From Candidatus Melainabacteria bacterium (GTDB lineage: Bacteria > Cyanobacteriota > Vampirovibrionia > Obscuribacterales > Obscuribacteraceae), in NCBI GenBank assembly GCA_016209785.1, contig JACQVM010000415.1:1-7877 (forward strand): a DNA stretch of 7,877 nt. Reading direction: 5' to 3'. The notes beneath the pieces are model-generated. The model did not search any database. It saw nothing but the letters and a program-made list of their open reading frames with translations, and had not been told where the DNA came from. Position numbers and translations under genes: made by a program. The first letter of the stretch is position 1. Each line of letters starts with the position of its first letter. Below, one piece after another: positions 1 to 6,490 of the stretch.

Positions 1-1717
1 AAAGTCTGCCTGCTATGTCCATGTTCAAAGTTTGATATTCGTCAAAGAAAGCAAACAGCGGTAGAACAGAAGCAGTACCGTATCTGGTGTGTAAGGCTTG
101 TTGCAGTTGATACACAAAGCAGGAAGCCAGCGACTCAGCGTCAGGTCCTAGAGAAGCTGGTGCACCAAAGATTAGCACAGTAGGCTCGTGCATTGAGGTT
201 CGCATGTCAATATTTGACTGTTCGGTGACTCTCAATATATTCACATTTTTAAACATCCTTAAGCGGCCGCGAACACCTTGGATGTTCTTGTCCCAATCAG
301 TATCAGTTCTTATAATGGAGGATAATGTCTGCGTTAGTTCACTTAATTCGGCTGCATCGACATTTGGGGTGTTCTTTAAGCGGCGCAATGATTCCACTAT
401 GTTGCGTCGATTGTTGACCAAACGCATTAGTCCACTAGGATTACAGGACAATGGCTGCACTTCAGCAGCCATGCCATTTTCATCCTCTCCTGAAACCATC
501 ACTGCACCCCACTTCAAGAGCGTAGCTAGCCCAGCAATATAGCCATGGTCTCGCTCAGCCCAATGCTGCTCCTCCGGAGGCAAGGAGTTTACATCCTGAA
601 CAATAGACGAGGCAAAAGTAATGGGATCTAAATCAAGTGGATTCCAGTGGATAGAGTCAGCATCTAGCGGATTGAAGTAAAGAGTGCTAAAGCCTGCTTG
701 CTGGGCTTCTGGCAGCACAGTGTACTTAAACCCTTCTTTCTTCTCGTCAAGGTTTGGATCATTGGCTTTTGCCTCAAGAGCAATAATTACGCAAGGCTTG
801 GCAAGCATGGCCTTAATCACTGCACGCATAAGCGTTGTCTTACCAGAACCAGATGGAGCAACAATAAACATATTTTTGTTAGGCAATCTGCCAAAAGGAA
901 TTGTTACAGGCAAATGTGTACGTGCCAAAAAACCAAACGGCAGAACAATCCCATCCTGCTCAGTCCAGGTAGCCTCGGGATTACGCTTGCCAAGGCGGCC
1001 GTGACGCCTTAAATTGGGTGGACATAAGAACGAGCGCTCATACTCCCGCGGATTAATCAAACCTGAAGGTGGGTTAAAGGTACGAATTGTTTGCCACGGG
1101 AAAAGCCGCTTTTTATGGGCAGCAGCAATGATCAATGCCAAGAGCACCAAAGTAGGAAGCAAAATAGCAATGGATGTAGCATCCAAAAAGCCATGTGCCT
1201 TATAGCCTAATGACTGAGTGTTTGTATGCTGAGGAACACCTTCCATGCGTAGGTTCTTACCCTGCATTGGTACCCCTGCAGTTGGTGGCTGACTAGGTGT
1301 ATGCCCAACTGGATACATCTTCCCAGTGTTAAGAGACGCCGAAGGGGCACCTTGGCTACCAGTCAATATTTGAGCACCTGGCTGAATTAGAGGATTTGTA
1401 CCAGGTGTTAAGGTTGCTGGCTGTGGCATCGGGCTCTGCATGCCATTGAGATTCATACTGCCCGTAGCTTGCTGTGGAATCGAGCTCTGCGCACCACTGG
1501 GATAGATGCTATCTGTCCGAGCAGGACTTGCAACAGCTACCCCCGACCCTCCAGAAACAGCACTCATTTGCGGGAGTGCGCCATGAGGGGAAAGAAACTG
1601 TCCGCCTTGCATCTGTAGCCTACGCTCATATTCTTTTGCACTGATAACTTCGCCTGTTTCAGCATCTTTGTAGCGTGTAACTACTCCACGGTCATCAATT
1701 TGTGCTCTCCAGGTCAT
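1..1717 (-). CDS. virD4: VirD4/TraG-type type IV coupling ATPase, 3' end cut by window
   Basis: Seen: the frame is open from an ATG at 1717 to the window edge (572 codons, no stop). Residues 1-35 form a compact charged segment. Residues about 40-170 are a low-complexity linker rich in Pro, Gln, Ser and Gly. A single hydrophobic helix lies at about 180-200, followed by the basic stretch HKKR. An ATPase domain follows, with Walker A APSGSGKTT at 287-295 (K293) and a Walker B-like hydrophobic strand ending in D559-E560. Known: VirD4/TraG coupling proteins are hexameric inner-membrane RecA-like ATPases that recruit relaxase-DNA or protein substrates to the T4SS. Inferred: the position just after the VirB4 and VirB8-like genes supports this role. 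Odd: family members usually have two N-terminal helices close to the start, not one helix after 180 residues. The missing 3' part should hold the rest of the ATPase fold and any C-terminal substrate-binding domain. Confidence 0.85.
   Translation of the reverse strand, partial: MTWRAQIDDRGVVTRYKDAETGEVISAKEYERRLQMQGGQFLSPHGALPQMSAVSGGSGVAVASPARTDSIYPSGAQSSIPQQATGSMNLNGMQSPMPQPATLTPGTNPLIQPGAQILTGSQGAPSASLNTGKMYPVGHTPSQPPTAGVPMQGKNLRMEGVPQHTNTQSLGYKAHGFLDATSIAILLPTLVLLALIIAAAHKKRLFPWQTIRTFNPPSGLINPREYERSFLCPPNLRRHGRLGKRNPEATWTEQDGIVLPFGFLARTHLPVTIPFGRLPNKNMFIVAPSGSGKTTLMRAVIKAMLAKPCVIIALEAKANDPNLDEKKEGFKYTVLPEAQQAGFSTLYFNPLDADSIHWNPLDLDPITFASSIVQDVNSLPPEEQHWAERDHGYIAGLATLLKWGAVMVSGEDENGMAAEVQPLSCNPSGLMRLVNNRRNIVESLRRLKNTPNVDAAELSELTQTLSSIIRTDTDWDKNIQGVRGRLRMFKNVNILRVTEQSNIDMRTSMHEPTVLIFGAPASLGPDAESLASCFVYQLQQALHTRYGTASVLPLFAFFDEYQTLNMDIAGRL
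1419..1489 (-). repeat. In-frame near-duplicate in the coupling protein linker
   Basis: Two 20-base copies, at 1470-1489 and 1419-1438, match at 17 of 20 positions and lie 51 bases (17 codons) apart. They encode QSSIPQQAT (residues 77-85) and QSPMPQPAT (residues 94-102). The spacing keeps the frame, which fits a linker that grows by duplication of short coding units. Confidence 0.6.
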
Positions 1718-1722
1718 CTTTT

Positions 1723-1728
1723 CTCCTT
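1723..1728 (-). promoter_or_regulatory. Shine-Dalgarno site of the coupling protein gene
   Basis: The minus strand reads AAGGAG here, 5 bases before the ATG at 1717-1715. It is the clearest ribosome-binding site in the window and fixes the coupling protein's start. It lies in the 44-base gap after the VirB8-like gene. I see no convincing promoter or terminator in that gap, so co-transcription is likely. Confidence 0.75.
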
Positions 1729-1761
1729 GGCGCTCGGCGCAATCATCAACTTGCAGCTTGC

Positions 1762-2388
1762 TTACAGCCCATGGCCCCCTTCACTAATTCCAGCGATGCG
1801 CATGCCTTCAGGCGTCTGGCGCACCAGGTACTCCAGCTTTACTGGTCTAGAACTGGTACCCTTGCCTGGCACGCTTAGCGTTTGAATCCCATCCACAAAA
1901 ATTACTACCGACCCGTCAGATTGACTTTCGCCACACTCAACCTTGTCAGCATGAAAGCTACTCTTAAGCCCAGACTCATCAATTTGTTTTGCTAGATCAG
2001 GCGTCCAGATATTCTGAGTGTATGCGGAGGCACATTCAGGTGTCATGTACATAATTGCCTTTTCCTGGTTGCCCTTTGCCGTACCGGCACTTAAATCCCA
2101 GGCTAGAGGCAGCCACTGTGTTATAAGTACTTTAGCTACCAGTGGTTCAACCGCACCAGATACAGGTGGAGCAATCATGGCCTGAGCTGCTCCTGAGTCG
2201 GACACTAACTGTTGAGCATTTCTGCCAGTAATGTCAGGATCACGCATATAGGCAGCATTTACCTTGCGGCGTGATGGCTCAGGTGTCGGCATGAGCATTA
2301 CCGTAAGAAAAACCCCTGCCATAAAGCCAGCCAGCGCCACCATGATGATGGTCAACTTGTACTTCTCTCCAGCTTGATAATCAAACAT
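1762..2388 (-). CDS. Bitopic membrane protein, probable VirB8/TraE-like T4SS subunit
   Basis: Seen: 208 residues. A short cytoplasmic head with lysines (E8-K9-Y10-K11) leads into one membrane helix at about 12-33, then a Pro/Ser-rich stalk (34-80). A soluble domain follows, with helical segments at about 83-140 and alternating beta-like segments at about 146-200. The only two cysteines, C119 and C152, both lie in the exported domain and could pair. Known: VirB8, TraE and TcpC proteins have this layout (short cytoplasmic tail, one helix, exported NTF2-like domain) and act as scaffold of the inner-membrane complex. Inferred: length, topology and position between the VirB4 and VirD4 genes suit that role, but I see no diagnostic sequence motif. 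The start is 4 bases after the VirB4 stop. Another single-pass T4SS accessory protein remains possible. Confidence 0.55.
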   Translation of the reverse strand: MFDYQAGEKYKLTIIMVALAGFMAGVFLTVMLMPTPEPSRRKVNAAYMRDPDITGRNAQQLVSDSGAAQAMIAPPVSGAVEPLVAKVLITQWLPLAWDLSAGTAKGNQEKAIMYMTPECASAYTQNIWTPDLAKQIDESGLKSSFHADKVECGESQSDGSVVIFVDGIQTLSVPGKGTSSRPVKLEYLVRQTPEGMRIAGISEGGHGL

Positions 2389-2390
2389 TG

Positions 2391-2401
2391 CCTTAACTCC
2401 C
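2391..2401 (-). promoter_or_regulatory. Ribosome-binding region of the VirB8-like gene inside the virB4 end
   Basis: The minus strand reads GGGAGTTAAGG, with GGGAG ending 8 bases before the ATG at 2388. The TAA inside it (2395-2393) is the VirB4 stop, so the initiation signal overlaps the end of the upstream gene. This points to translational coupling of the two genes. Confidence 0.55.
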
Positions 2402-5221
2402 GCCTATCATTTCCGGTCGAAATGTCTCTGGCGTTACACCTTGGGCAAGCAGATGACAGGCCCAGCGAACATCCCCTCCTGTAAGCTCAACCATCCTGGC
2501 TCTTAATGGCTGATCATGGTTGGGTTCGGTGGTAGCAATCCAGTACATAAATCGCGGTACAACCAACTTTACAACCCCTCGCGAAAGTTTGTGATAAACC
2601 AAGAATGCTTCCGAGTATTCTCGGTTTTTTCGTGTAAGATGAGCAATTTGTGACATCTCTTGTGGTGTCAACCCACAAGCATCCTTAATGAGATCAAAAT
2701 TACTAGGATCGTTACCTAGAATTATCTTAATTGCACTGTTGGTTGCCAGATTACGGGCTCGATCATCTCGCAAGAGATCGTTTAACTCCTGAGAAATACC
2801 AATAAACAACAGACCAAGGTGGCGACTTGTACGGGACGCATCCTCCACAAGAGTCTTGCCTCCCTCGTAACGCAAAAGTCTCCACAGCTCATCAATGCAA
2901 AAGACAAAACGAGCAGGCTTGCCTTTAGCCATTTGCTCCATCTTGTGCTGGTGCGCACGGCGCAAAACAAAATCCGAGACAAACAACGTTACAACTGCCT
3001 CTAGTGTCTTATCATGTGCCAGCTCTGACGTATCAAAAATCATAAGCTGCGCATCCATAGGAATAGATGTCTGCCCATCAAACAGCTTGCCAAAAATGGC
3101 ACCTTTGCAGTAAAGGCTCAAACGGTTGGCCAGCTCCTCACAAATATCACCACGTCGATTGCCACCATTTGTAGAAGCTTCCTTATGCAGCCAGGCAACT
3201 AAATCAGATTCAACGGGCAAACGATTTTCTGCAGCGCACTTCCGATAAATAGCCTGTATGCCCTGCATCAGAATAGGCTTCTCTTCTTTAGTTAACGCCT
3301 GCTCGCCACGTTCGCCCAGCATCACCGAATGAAAGTTCAGCAGCTTTATGATGTGAGACTCTGGTGGATTAGCAGGATCAATTGGTTTTTCATCGGGGGC
3401 AATTGGCGGCAGATCATAAAGATTGATGCAGACAGAGCCATCAGGACCAAGGCGGATGTATGCGCTGTCATCGTACACTTGGGATAACATGCGGTAGCTG
3501 CCAGAGCGGTCAATAATCACAGCCTTTGCTCCCGACAGTGTTTTTAACTGTATAATCTGCTGCGCAACCATGGATTTTCCTTCACCAGGCTGACCGAAGA
3601 CAATACACAAGGCATTAGGGAGTTTCTCATCATAAGGATTCAAGAAAACAGGCTCCAAGGTCTCTTTAGAAAACCCAATCCAGTCTCCAGACTCAGAGCC
3701 AAGCTTGGCATGAACAAAAGGAAAAGAGTTTCTTACAGTGGGAGTCCTAACAGCTTTGCCACGACGTGTAACATCTACACCCAGTCCAGGTAAGCTGCCA
3801 ACAAAAAGAGACTTCTGCTCATGATAGCCAACAACAAACCTAGCACCACGACACTGTGGTGCTGCTGTCCGAACCATTTCGGTAAATCGATTGAGTTCTT
3901 CTAGGGACTCTGCATTAAGCGTAAAGTAAGTAGCATAATTAAAGACCTCCATGTTCGTTGTATACAGCTCAGAACCTATGGTTGCAGCTTCTTGTGCCTT
4001 CTCAGCTTCTTCTTGATTAGGTGCTGAGCGAGGACCTAAGATTCCTTGGTAGGTGTTGGCAGTAGCCTGAGCTTGTTTGCGCTGTAGATTCTTGCGAAAC
4101 AAATCCTTATCTAGCTTATGAGCATAAATGTTCATACGCCACTCGCAGTTCAAGCGCAAAAGAGGCTGCAACCACAAAGGACCAGTCCGTTCCGGCAGCC
4201 TGTTCATGTAAAGCGTACGCACAAACTTTGCTGAATTTTCACCAGTATCAGCATCTGGCTCTTCAATATCCGAGATAACAGCATAATCAGCATGACCAAA
4301 GTCATAACAGGACTCTACCAGTTGATGACGAATGGTGGCAGGTTCCATATCAGGGAAAACCCGACGCAATTGTGGGGGCATAGGTGCCTGACGTGGCCTT
4401 ATAGGCACAGGTTGCCGCTCATAAGGTTCAAGACCCAGCCGTGGATTCAGCTCACGATAAAGCATGCGAAAGTATTCCACTGCGGCAATTGGCCTAGCAG
4501 TCATGCCACAATTTCCCAACTGTGCTACATGTCCTTGGGCTCGCTGCACTAGGGTTGTAACATTTTTCACATGATGAGCGACCGTTTGACGTGCGGCTTG
4601 ATTGGTGAAGACATCTTGTATGTGGCTGACGGTACGTTTAAGCCAGCCTTGTTTGGCGGGCTTTTCCTTAGGGGGACGATAGCAAAATGTAACATAGAAC
4701 TGGAGCTCTGGAATAAAGTTCCTCGAAAGAAGAAATGCCTCATCGTTCTCCACAGTGCGTGCGACGTACTTGAGAAATTCATCATCAATAACCTCCACAG
4801 GATGACGGGCAAAGTACTCTCTCTTGCTTATGTTGTGGCAGACAACCGTAAGCTGAACTGATGTGTCGATACTGTTGAGAAAGCCGGTGAAATGGTTCAT
4901 TAGGCTGACCAGCCTAACCTCGTCAAACCCACTTACGTGCACACCATCAATTTCAAAGCAACATCTGTAAGTTCCATCTTTCAGGACAACAATACCCAGC
5001 CCAGAAGCTTCATCCTGGAACAAGTCCCAAATTGGTATGAGACCAGCCGCTGAGTTGTGTGGTCTTGGCACTGCAACCGAGGGCAACTGGGAGAGCCCTT
5101 GTGAGGTGGTGCTATCTTTCTGTGCCCGACCAAAGGCACCTAGCAAATTGTTTTGTCTGATATATGATCGCGATACTGAGGCAGTCATGGTGTTACTCGC
5201 TAAATGCAACCAACTCTTCAT
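2393..5221 (-). CDS. virB4: VirB4/TraE-family conjugation ATPase
   Basis: Seen: 942 residues. A long N-terminal region (about 40-520) precedes a C-terminal RecA-like ATPase. Walker A is GQPGEGKS at 543-550 (K549). Walker B is the hydrophobic strand FVFCIDE ending in D777-E778, followed by LWRLL. A GISQ strand with Q811 and then the NSAIKIILG stretch follow, a pattern typical of VirB4-type ATPases. I see no membrane helix. Known: VirB4 is the ATPase common to all T4SS; it sits at the cytoplasmic face of the inner membrane and powers assembly and transfer. The preceding PrgI/VirB3-like gene is its usual partner. Start: the ATG at 5221 overlaps that gene by 29 bases and has no visible Shine-Dalgarno. 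An in-frame ATG at 5188 (residue 12) would leave a 4-base gap, like the one at the gene's other end, and is a credible alternative. The protein is longer than the roughly 800 residues common in the family. Confidence 0.92.
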   Translation of the reverse strand: MKSWLHLASNTMTASVSRSYIRQNNLLGAFGRAQKDSTTSQGLSQLPSVAVPRPHNSAAGLIPIWDLFQDEASGLGIVVLKDGTYRCCFEIDGVHVSGFDEVRLVSLMNHFTGFLNSIDTSVQLTVVCHNISKREYFARHPVEVIDDEFLKYVARTVENDEAFLLSRNFIPELQFYVTFCYRPPKEKPAKQGWLKRTVSHIQDVFTNQAARQTVAHHVKNVTTLVQRAQGHVAQLGNCGMTARPIAAVEYFRMLYRELNPRLGLEPYERQPVPIRPRQAPMPPQLRRVFPDMEPATIRHQLVESCYDFGHADYAVISDIEEPDADTGENSAKFVRTLYMNRLPERTGPLWLQPLLRLNCEWRMNIYAHKLDKDLFRKNLQRKQAQATANTYQGILGPRSAPNQEEAEKAQEAATIGSELYTTNMEVFNYATYFTLNAESLEELNRFTEMVRTAAPQCRGARFVVGYHEQKSLFVGSLPGLGVDVTRRGKAVRTPTVRNSFPFVHAKLGSESGDWIGFSKETLEPVFLNPYDEKLPNALCIVFGQPGEGKSMVAQQIIQLKTLSGAKAVIIDRSGSYRMLSQVYDDSAYIRLGPDGSVCINLYDLPPIAPDEKPIDPANPPESHIIKLLNFHSVMLGERGEQALTKEEKPILMQGIQAIYRKCAAENRLPVESDLVAWLHKEASTNGGNRRGDICEELANRLSLYCKGAIFGKLFDGQTSIPMDAQLMIFDTSELAHDKTLEAVVTLFVSDFVLRRAHQHKMEQMAKGKPARFVFCIDELWRLLRYEGGKTLVEDASRTSRHLGLLFIGISQELNDLLRDDRARNLATNSAIKIILGNDPSNFDLIKDACGLTPQEMSQIAHLTRKNREYSEAFLVYHKLSRGVVKLVVPRFMYWIATTEPNHDQPLRARMVELTGGDVRWACHLLAQGVTPETFRPEMIGGS

Positions 5222-5534
5222 CCAACAGGAAACGAACTGGGTTTGGATCTGGTCCAGGAATAAACTTTTGTGGTGAAATGTAATAGTTGATGATGTTTTC
5301 CCAGTAAGAAGCAGAATGGTTGGCTGTCAAAAGACAATAGAACGGTCCTAAAAGGCCGATCAAAATGGTCATGTCTAGTCTTAAGTCTTGCCCGGCAAAG
5401 TTAATTGGATTAAGCCAGGTATAAAGCTGCGTGGAGACAATCAAAGATGCAAGAACAGCAATAAGCTGGTCATAACGTAAGCCAAACAGCTTCGGCTGAT
5501 CTTCTAAATTAAGTGGTGTGATATCTTCCATCAT
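5193..5534 (-). CDS. PrgI/VirB3-like small inner-membrane T4SS protein
   Basis: Seen: 113 residues. An N-terminal segment around residues 10-22 (LEDQPKLFGLRYD) leads into two hydrophobic helices at about 24-41 and 53-71. A cytoplasmic tail contains YYISPQKFIPG. Known: PrgI-family and VirB3 proteins have this length, a short amphipathic head ending in an FGL-type turn, two helices and a basic or aromatic tail. They are encoded immediately before VirB4, to which VirB3 binds or is sometimes fused. Inferred: architecture and position together make this the VirB4 membrane partner. The start codon overlaps the stop of the zinc-ribbon gene in an ATGA arrangement, with GGAAAT upstream as a weak ribosome-binding site, so translation is probably coupled. 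The IcmT protein of Dot/Icm systems is another small membrane protein to consider, but the helix pattern fits PrgI better. Confidence 0.72.
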   Translation of the reverse strand: MMEDITPLNLEDQPKLFGLRYDQLIAVLASLIVSTQLYTWLNPINFAGQDLRLDMTILIGLLGPFYCLLTANHSASYWENIINYYISPQKFIPGPDPNPVRFLLDEELVAFSE

Positions 5535-6217
5535 TTGATTATTTCCAATTGCCTGTTAGGACAAAACATAAGCTCAACTAAGTGCACCGGCAATATTGCT
5601 GGATTATGGTCCCCTGAGGTGGACAACACCTTTTGTCGTTCAATAAGCTCCAATGGCAACATTGATTGAGGACCAACCTTAACAAAGTTTGCTACAGCAC
5701 CTTTGAAGTCTTGAACTAGCCGGCATATCTCGCCCATTACATAGTGATAGTAGCCACGGTTACCTTGCCATTGTGTATCCTTAAGTGCTTTCTCCATTTC
5801 CTGACCGGAAAGATCCAGCCAACGCTCATGCGGCTCTCCTGCCTCACGAGCACACCAATAGCCATTTAAAGCAAGAAGCGCTAAGTCCAGGCAATGGGCC
5901 TGATTTTGCCTTCCAGTTAAAACAGCATGAGCAAACTTTTTAGGGCACTCTGAGGCAGGTGTAGCTGGGACTAATTGTGGCTTAACCAAATGGGTCTTAA
6001 ATGCTGTAACCCACCAAGTGTAGTTGCAAGCTGCACACATTGCCACCAATGACGAACGAAGGGACTGATGTGGAAGCACACGATGGAGATCAGCCTCAAT
6101 AACCGTTGCTTGAGTTATATCAGGCATGGACACCAGGACTGGCGTACTAAAAAGTGAGTTGCACGCTGGACACACAACTGTTGTTTGCTTAAGAGTAAAT
6201 TCCTGAATGACCTGCAT
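5531..6217 (-). CDS. Zinc-ribbon protein with TPR-like tail, DUF2225-like
   Basis: Seen: 228 residues. Two CxxC pairs (CPAC at 16-19, CAAC at 61-64) can bind one metal ion as a zinc ribbon. The second half is helical, with segments at about 105-125 and 165-195; the last (YYHYVMGEICRLVQDF then KGAVANFVKV) reads like a TPR hairpin. There is no signal peptide or membrane helix, so it is likely cytoplasmic. Known: DUF2225 proteins combine a Cys4 N-terminus with a helical, TPR-like C-terminus and are of similar length; their function is not established. Inferred: the 4-base overlap with the PrgI-like gene suggests a dedicated role at the VirB4 or coupling-protein complex. The Cys-rich IcmJ/DotN protein, encoded next to the IcmB ATPase in Dot/Icm systems, is a possible functional parallel. 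The ATG at 6217 has only a weak upstream GGTG. Confidence 0.55.
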   Translation of the reverse strand: MQVIQEFTLKQTTVVCPACNSLFSTPVLVSMPDITQATVIEADLHRVLPHQSLRSSLVAMCAACNYTWWVTAFKTHLVKPQLVPATPASECPKKFAHAVLTGRQNQAHCLDLALLALNGYWCAREAGEPHERWLDLSGQEMEKALKDTQWQGNRGYYHYVMGEICRLVQDFKGAVANFVKVGPQSMLPLELIERQKVLSTSGDHNPAILPVHLVELMFCPNRQLEIIK

Positions 6218-6250
6218 AGCACCACGAAATTGAGAGCGGCTCTTGTGTAC

Positions 6251-6264
6251 ACATAAGCTTATGT
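6251..6264. promoter_or_regulatory. Perfect 14-bp palindrome ACATAAGCTTATGT, possible operator
   Basis: The sequence equals its own reverse complement and is AT-rich. It sits 34-47 bases before the start of the zinc-ribbon gene. It overlaps a second palindrome, GTGTACAC, at 6245-6252. This size and position suit a binding site for a dimeric repressor controlling the downstream genes. No regulator gene is visible in the window, and a transposon-end palindrome is the main alternative. Confidence 0.35.
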
Positions 6265-6270
6265 CCTTAA

Positions 6271-6304
6271 TGCCGCTGGGTAAATCGGGAGAAATCCCAC
6301 GGCA
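6271..6304. repeat. Bulged 9-bp stem-loop, TGCCG-C-TGGG/CCCA-CGGCA
   Basis: Arms at 6271-6280 and 6296-6304 pair over 9 bp with one unpaired C at 6276. The 15-base loop holds a GGGA that could pair alternatively with part of the right arm (GGGAGAAATCCC). Competing folds of this kind are seen in transposon ends and in RNA switches. With no ligand or leader context, I make no functional claim. Confidence 0.55.
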
Positions 6305-6305
6305 G

Positions 6306-6319
6306 TGGGCAAATGCCCA
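6306..6319. repeat. Short stem-loop, TGGGC/GCCCA
   Basis: Arms TGGGC (6306-6310) and GCCCA (6315-6319) enclose a 4-base AAAT loop. It begins two bases from the bulged stem at 6271-6304, so the two form a tandem pair. It is short and could arise by chance. Its position inside a run of stems is what makes it worth listing. Confidence 0.5.
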
Positions 6320-6382
6320 TAACCAGTCTCAAAAACAATGGGAAAACTACGTAAGAAAACTGTAGCGCGGGGTTTTAAGGTC

Positions 6383-6411
6383 AAGCCCACGCCCTGGAAG
6401 GGCGTGGGCTT
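6383..6411 (-). repeat. Strong 12-bp stem-loop, AAGCCCACGCCC/GGGCGTGGGCTT
   Basis: Perfect 12-bp arms at 6383-6394 and 6400-6411 enclose a 5-base loop, making this the most stable structure in the window. On the minus strand it is followed by GACCTTAAAACC and on the plus strand by ACGCTG, so a terminator T-run is absent on both. Subterminal stems of this form are typical of IS200/IS605-family ends. Confidence 0.85.
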
Positions 6412-6420
6412 ACGCTGAAA

Positions 6421-6444
6421 GACCCCGGCGTTAACTTCGGGGTC
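6421..6444 (-). repeat. Stem-loop, 7-bp GACCCCG/CGGGGTC
   Basis: Perfect 7-bp arms at 6421-6427 and 6438-6444 enclose a 10-base loop containing GTTAAC. It lies 9 bases from the larger stem at 6383-6411. It has no T-run on either side, so it does not read as an intrinsic terminator. It fits the first stem of the proposed insertion-element right end. Confidence 0.75.
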
Positions 6445-6490
6445 TCCTCTAAACCTAGTGCCAGCGTGCCTGCCGGTACTGTGGACAAGC

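Larger units (their letters stand above)
6383..6480 (-). mobile_element. Probable IS200/IS605-type right-end remnant (omega-RNA-like)
   Basis: Seen on the minus strand, 5' to 3': a GC-rich lead (6480-6445) including TAGAGGAGACC, a 7-bp stem GACCCCG/CGGGGTC, a 12-bp stem AAGCCCACGCCC/GGGCGTGGGCTT with a 5-base loop, then GACC. The frame across the lead reads AGTRFRGDPEVNAGVF, which resembles the tails of TnpB proteins that read into the element's right end. Known: right ends of IS605/IS1341-type elements carry stem-loops of this kind after tnpB, and the overlapping transcript (omega-RNA) guides TnpB. Inferred: this is the end of such an element without its nuclease gene, either a decayed insertion or a short non-autonomous derivative. 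No TnpB catalytic or zinc-finger motif is present. The resemblance is from memory of the family and not a computed match. Confidence 0.4.
6218..6490. other. Structured non-coding gap between two T4SS genes
   Basis: This 273-base stretch is the only long break in the cluster. It contains at least four stem-loops plus a perfect 14-base palindrome, listed separately. A minus-strand reading frame runs through most of it (6504-6259), but it passes straight through the stems and starts inside the upstream gene, so I do not treat it as a functional gene. I see no convincing -35/-10 pair. None of the stems is followed by a T-run, so none is a standard intrinsic terminator. Transcription may cross it, or the downstream genes may have an unrecognised promoter. 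Confidence 0.7.

Noticed and set aside
204..1205. Plus-strand open frames of 63-112 codons
   Set aside because: They lie antisense to the coupling ATPase, whose Walker motifs show that the minus strand is coding here; they encode no recognisable motif and have no ribosome-binding sites.
1718..1761. A short leader peptide starting at an ATG in the gap before the coupling protein
   Set aside because: The 10-codon frame overlaps the ATG in an ATGA pattern but has no ribosome-binding site of its own and can easily arise by chance.
4292..5276. Plus-strand frames of 79-96 codons and a minus-strand frame at 4812-4567
   Set aside because: All are shadows of virB4 and the PrgI-like gene in other frames, with low-complexity or improbable protein content.
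2393..6217. Dot/Icm (IcmJ-IcmT-IcmB) assignment for the zinc protein, small membrane protein and ATPase
   Set aside because: The order is suggestive, but the small protein's two-helix pattern and the ATPase motifs fit the PrgI-VirB4 pairing better. Kept only as a functional parallel.
6383..6444. Intrinsic terminator(s) after the first gene
   Set aside because: The stems are strong, but neither is followed by a T-run on either strand, so a standard Rho-independent terminator is not supported.
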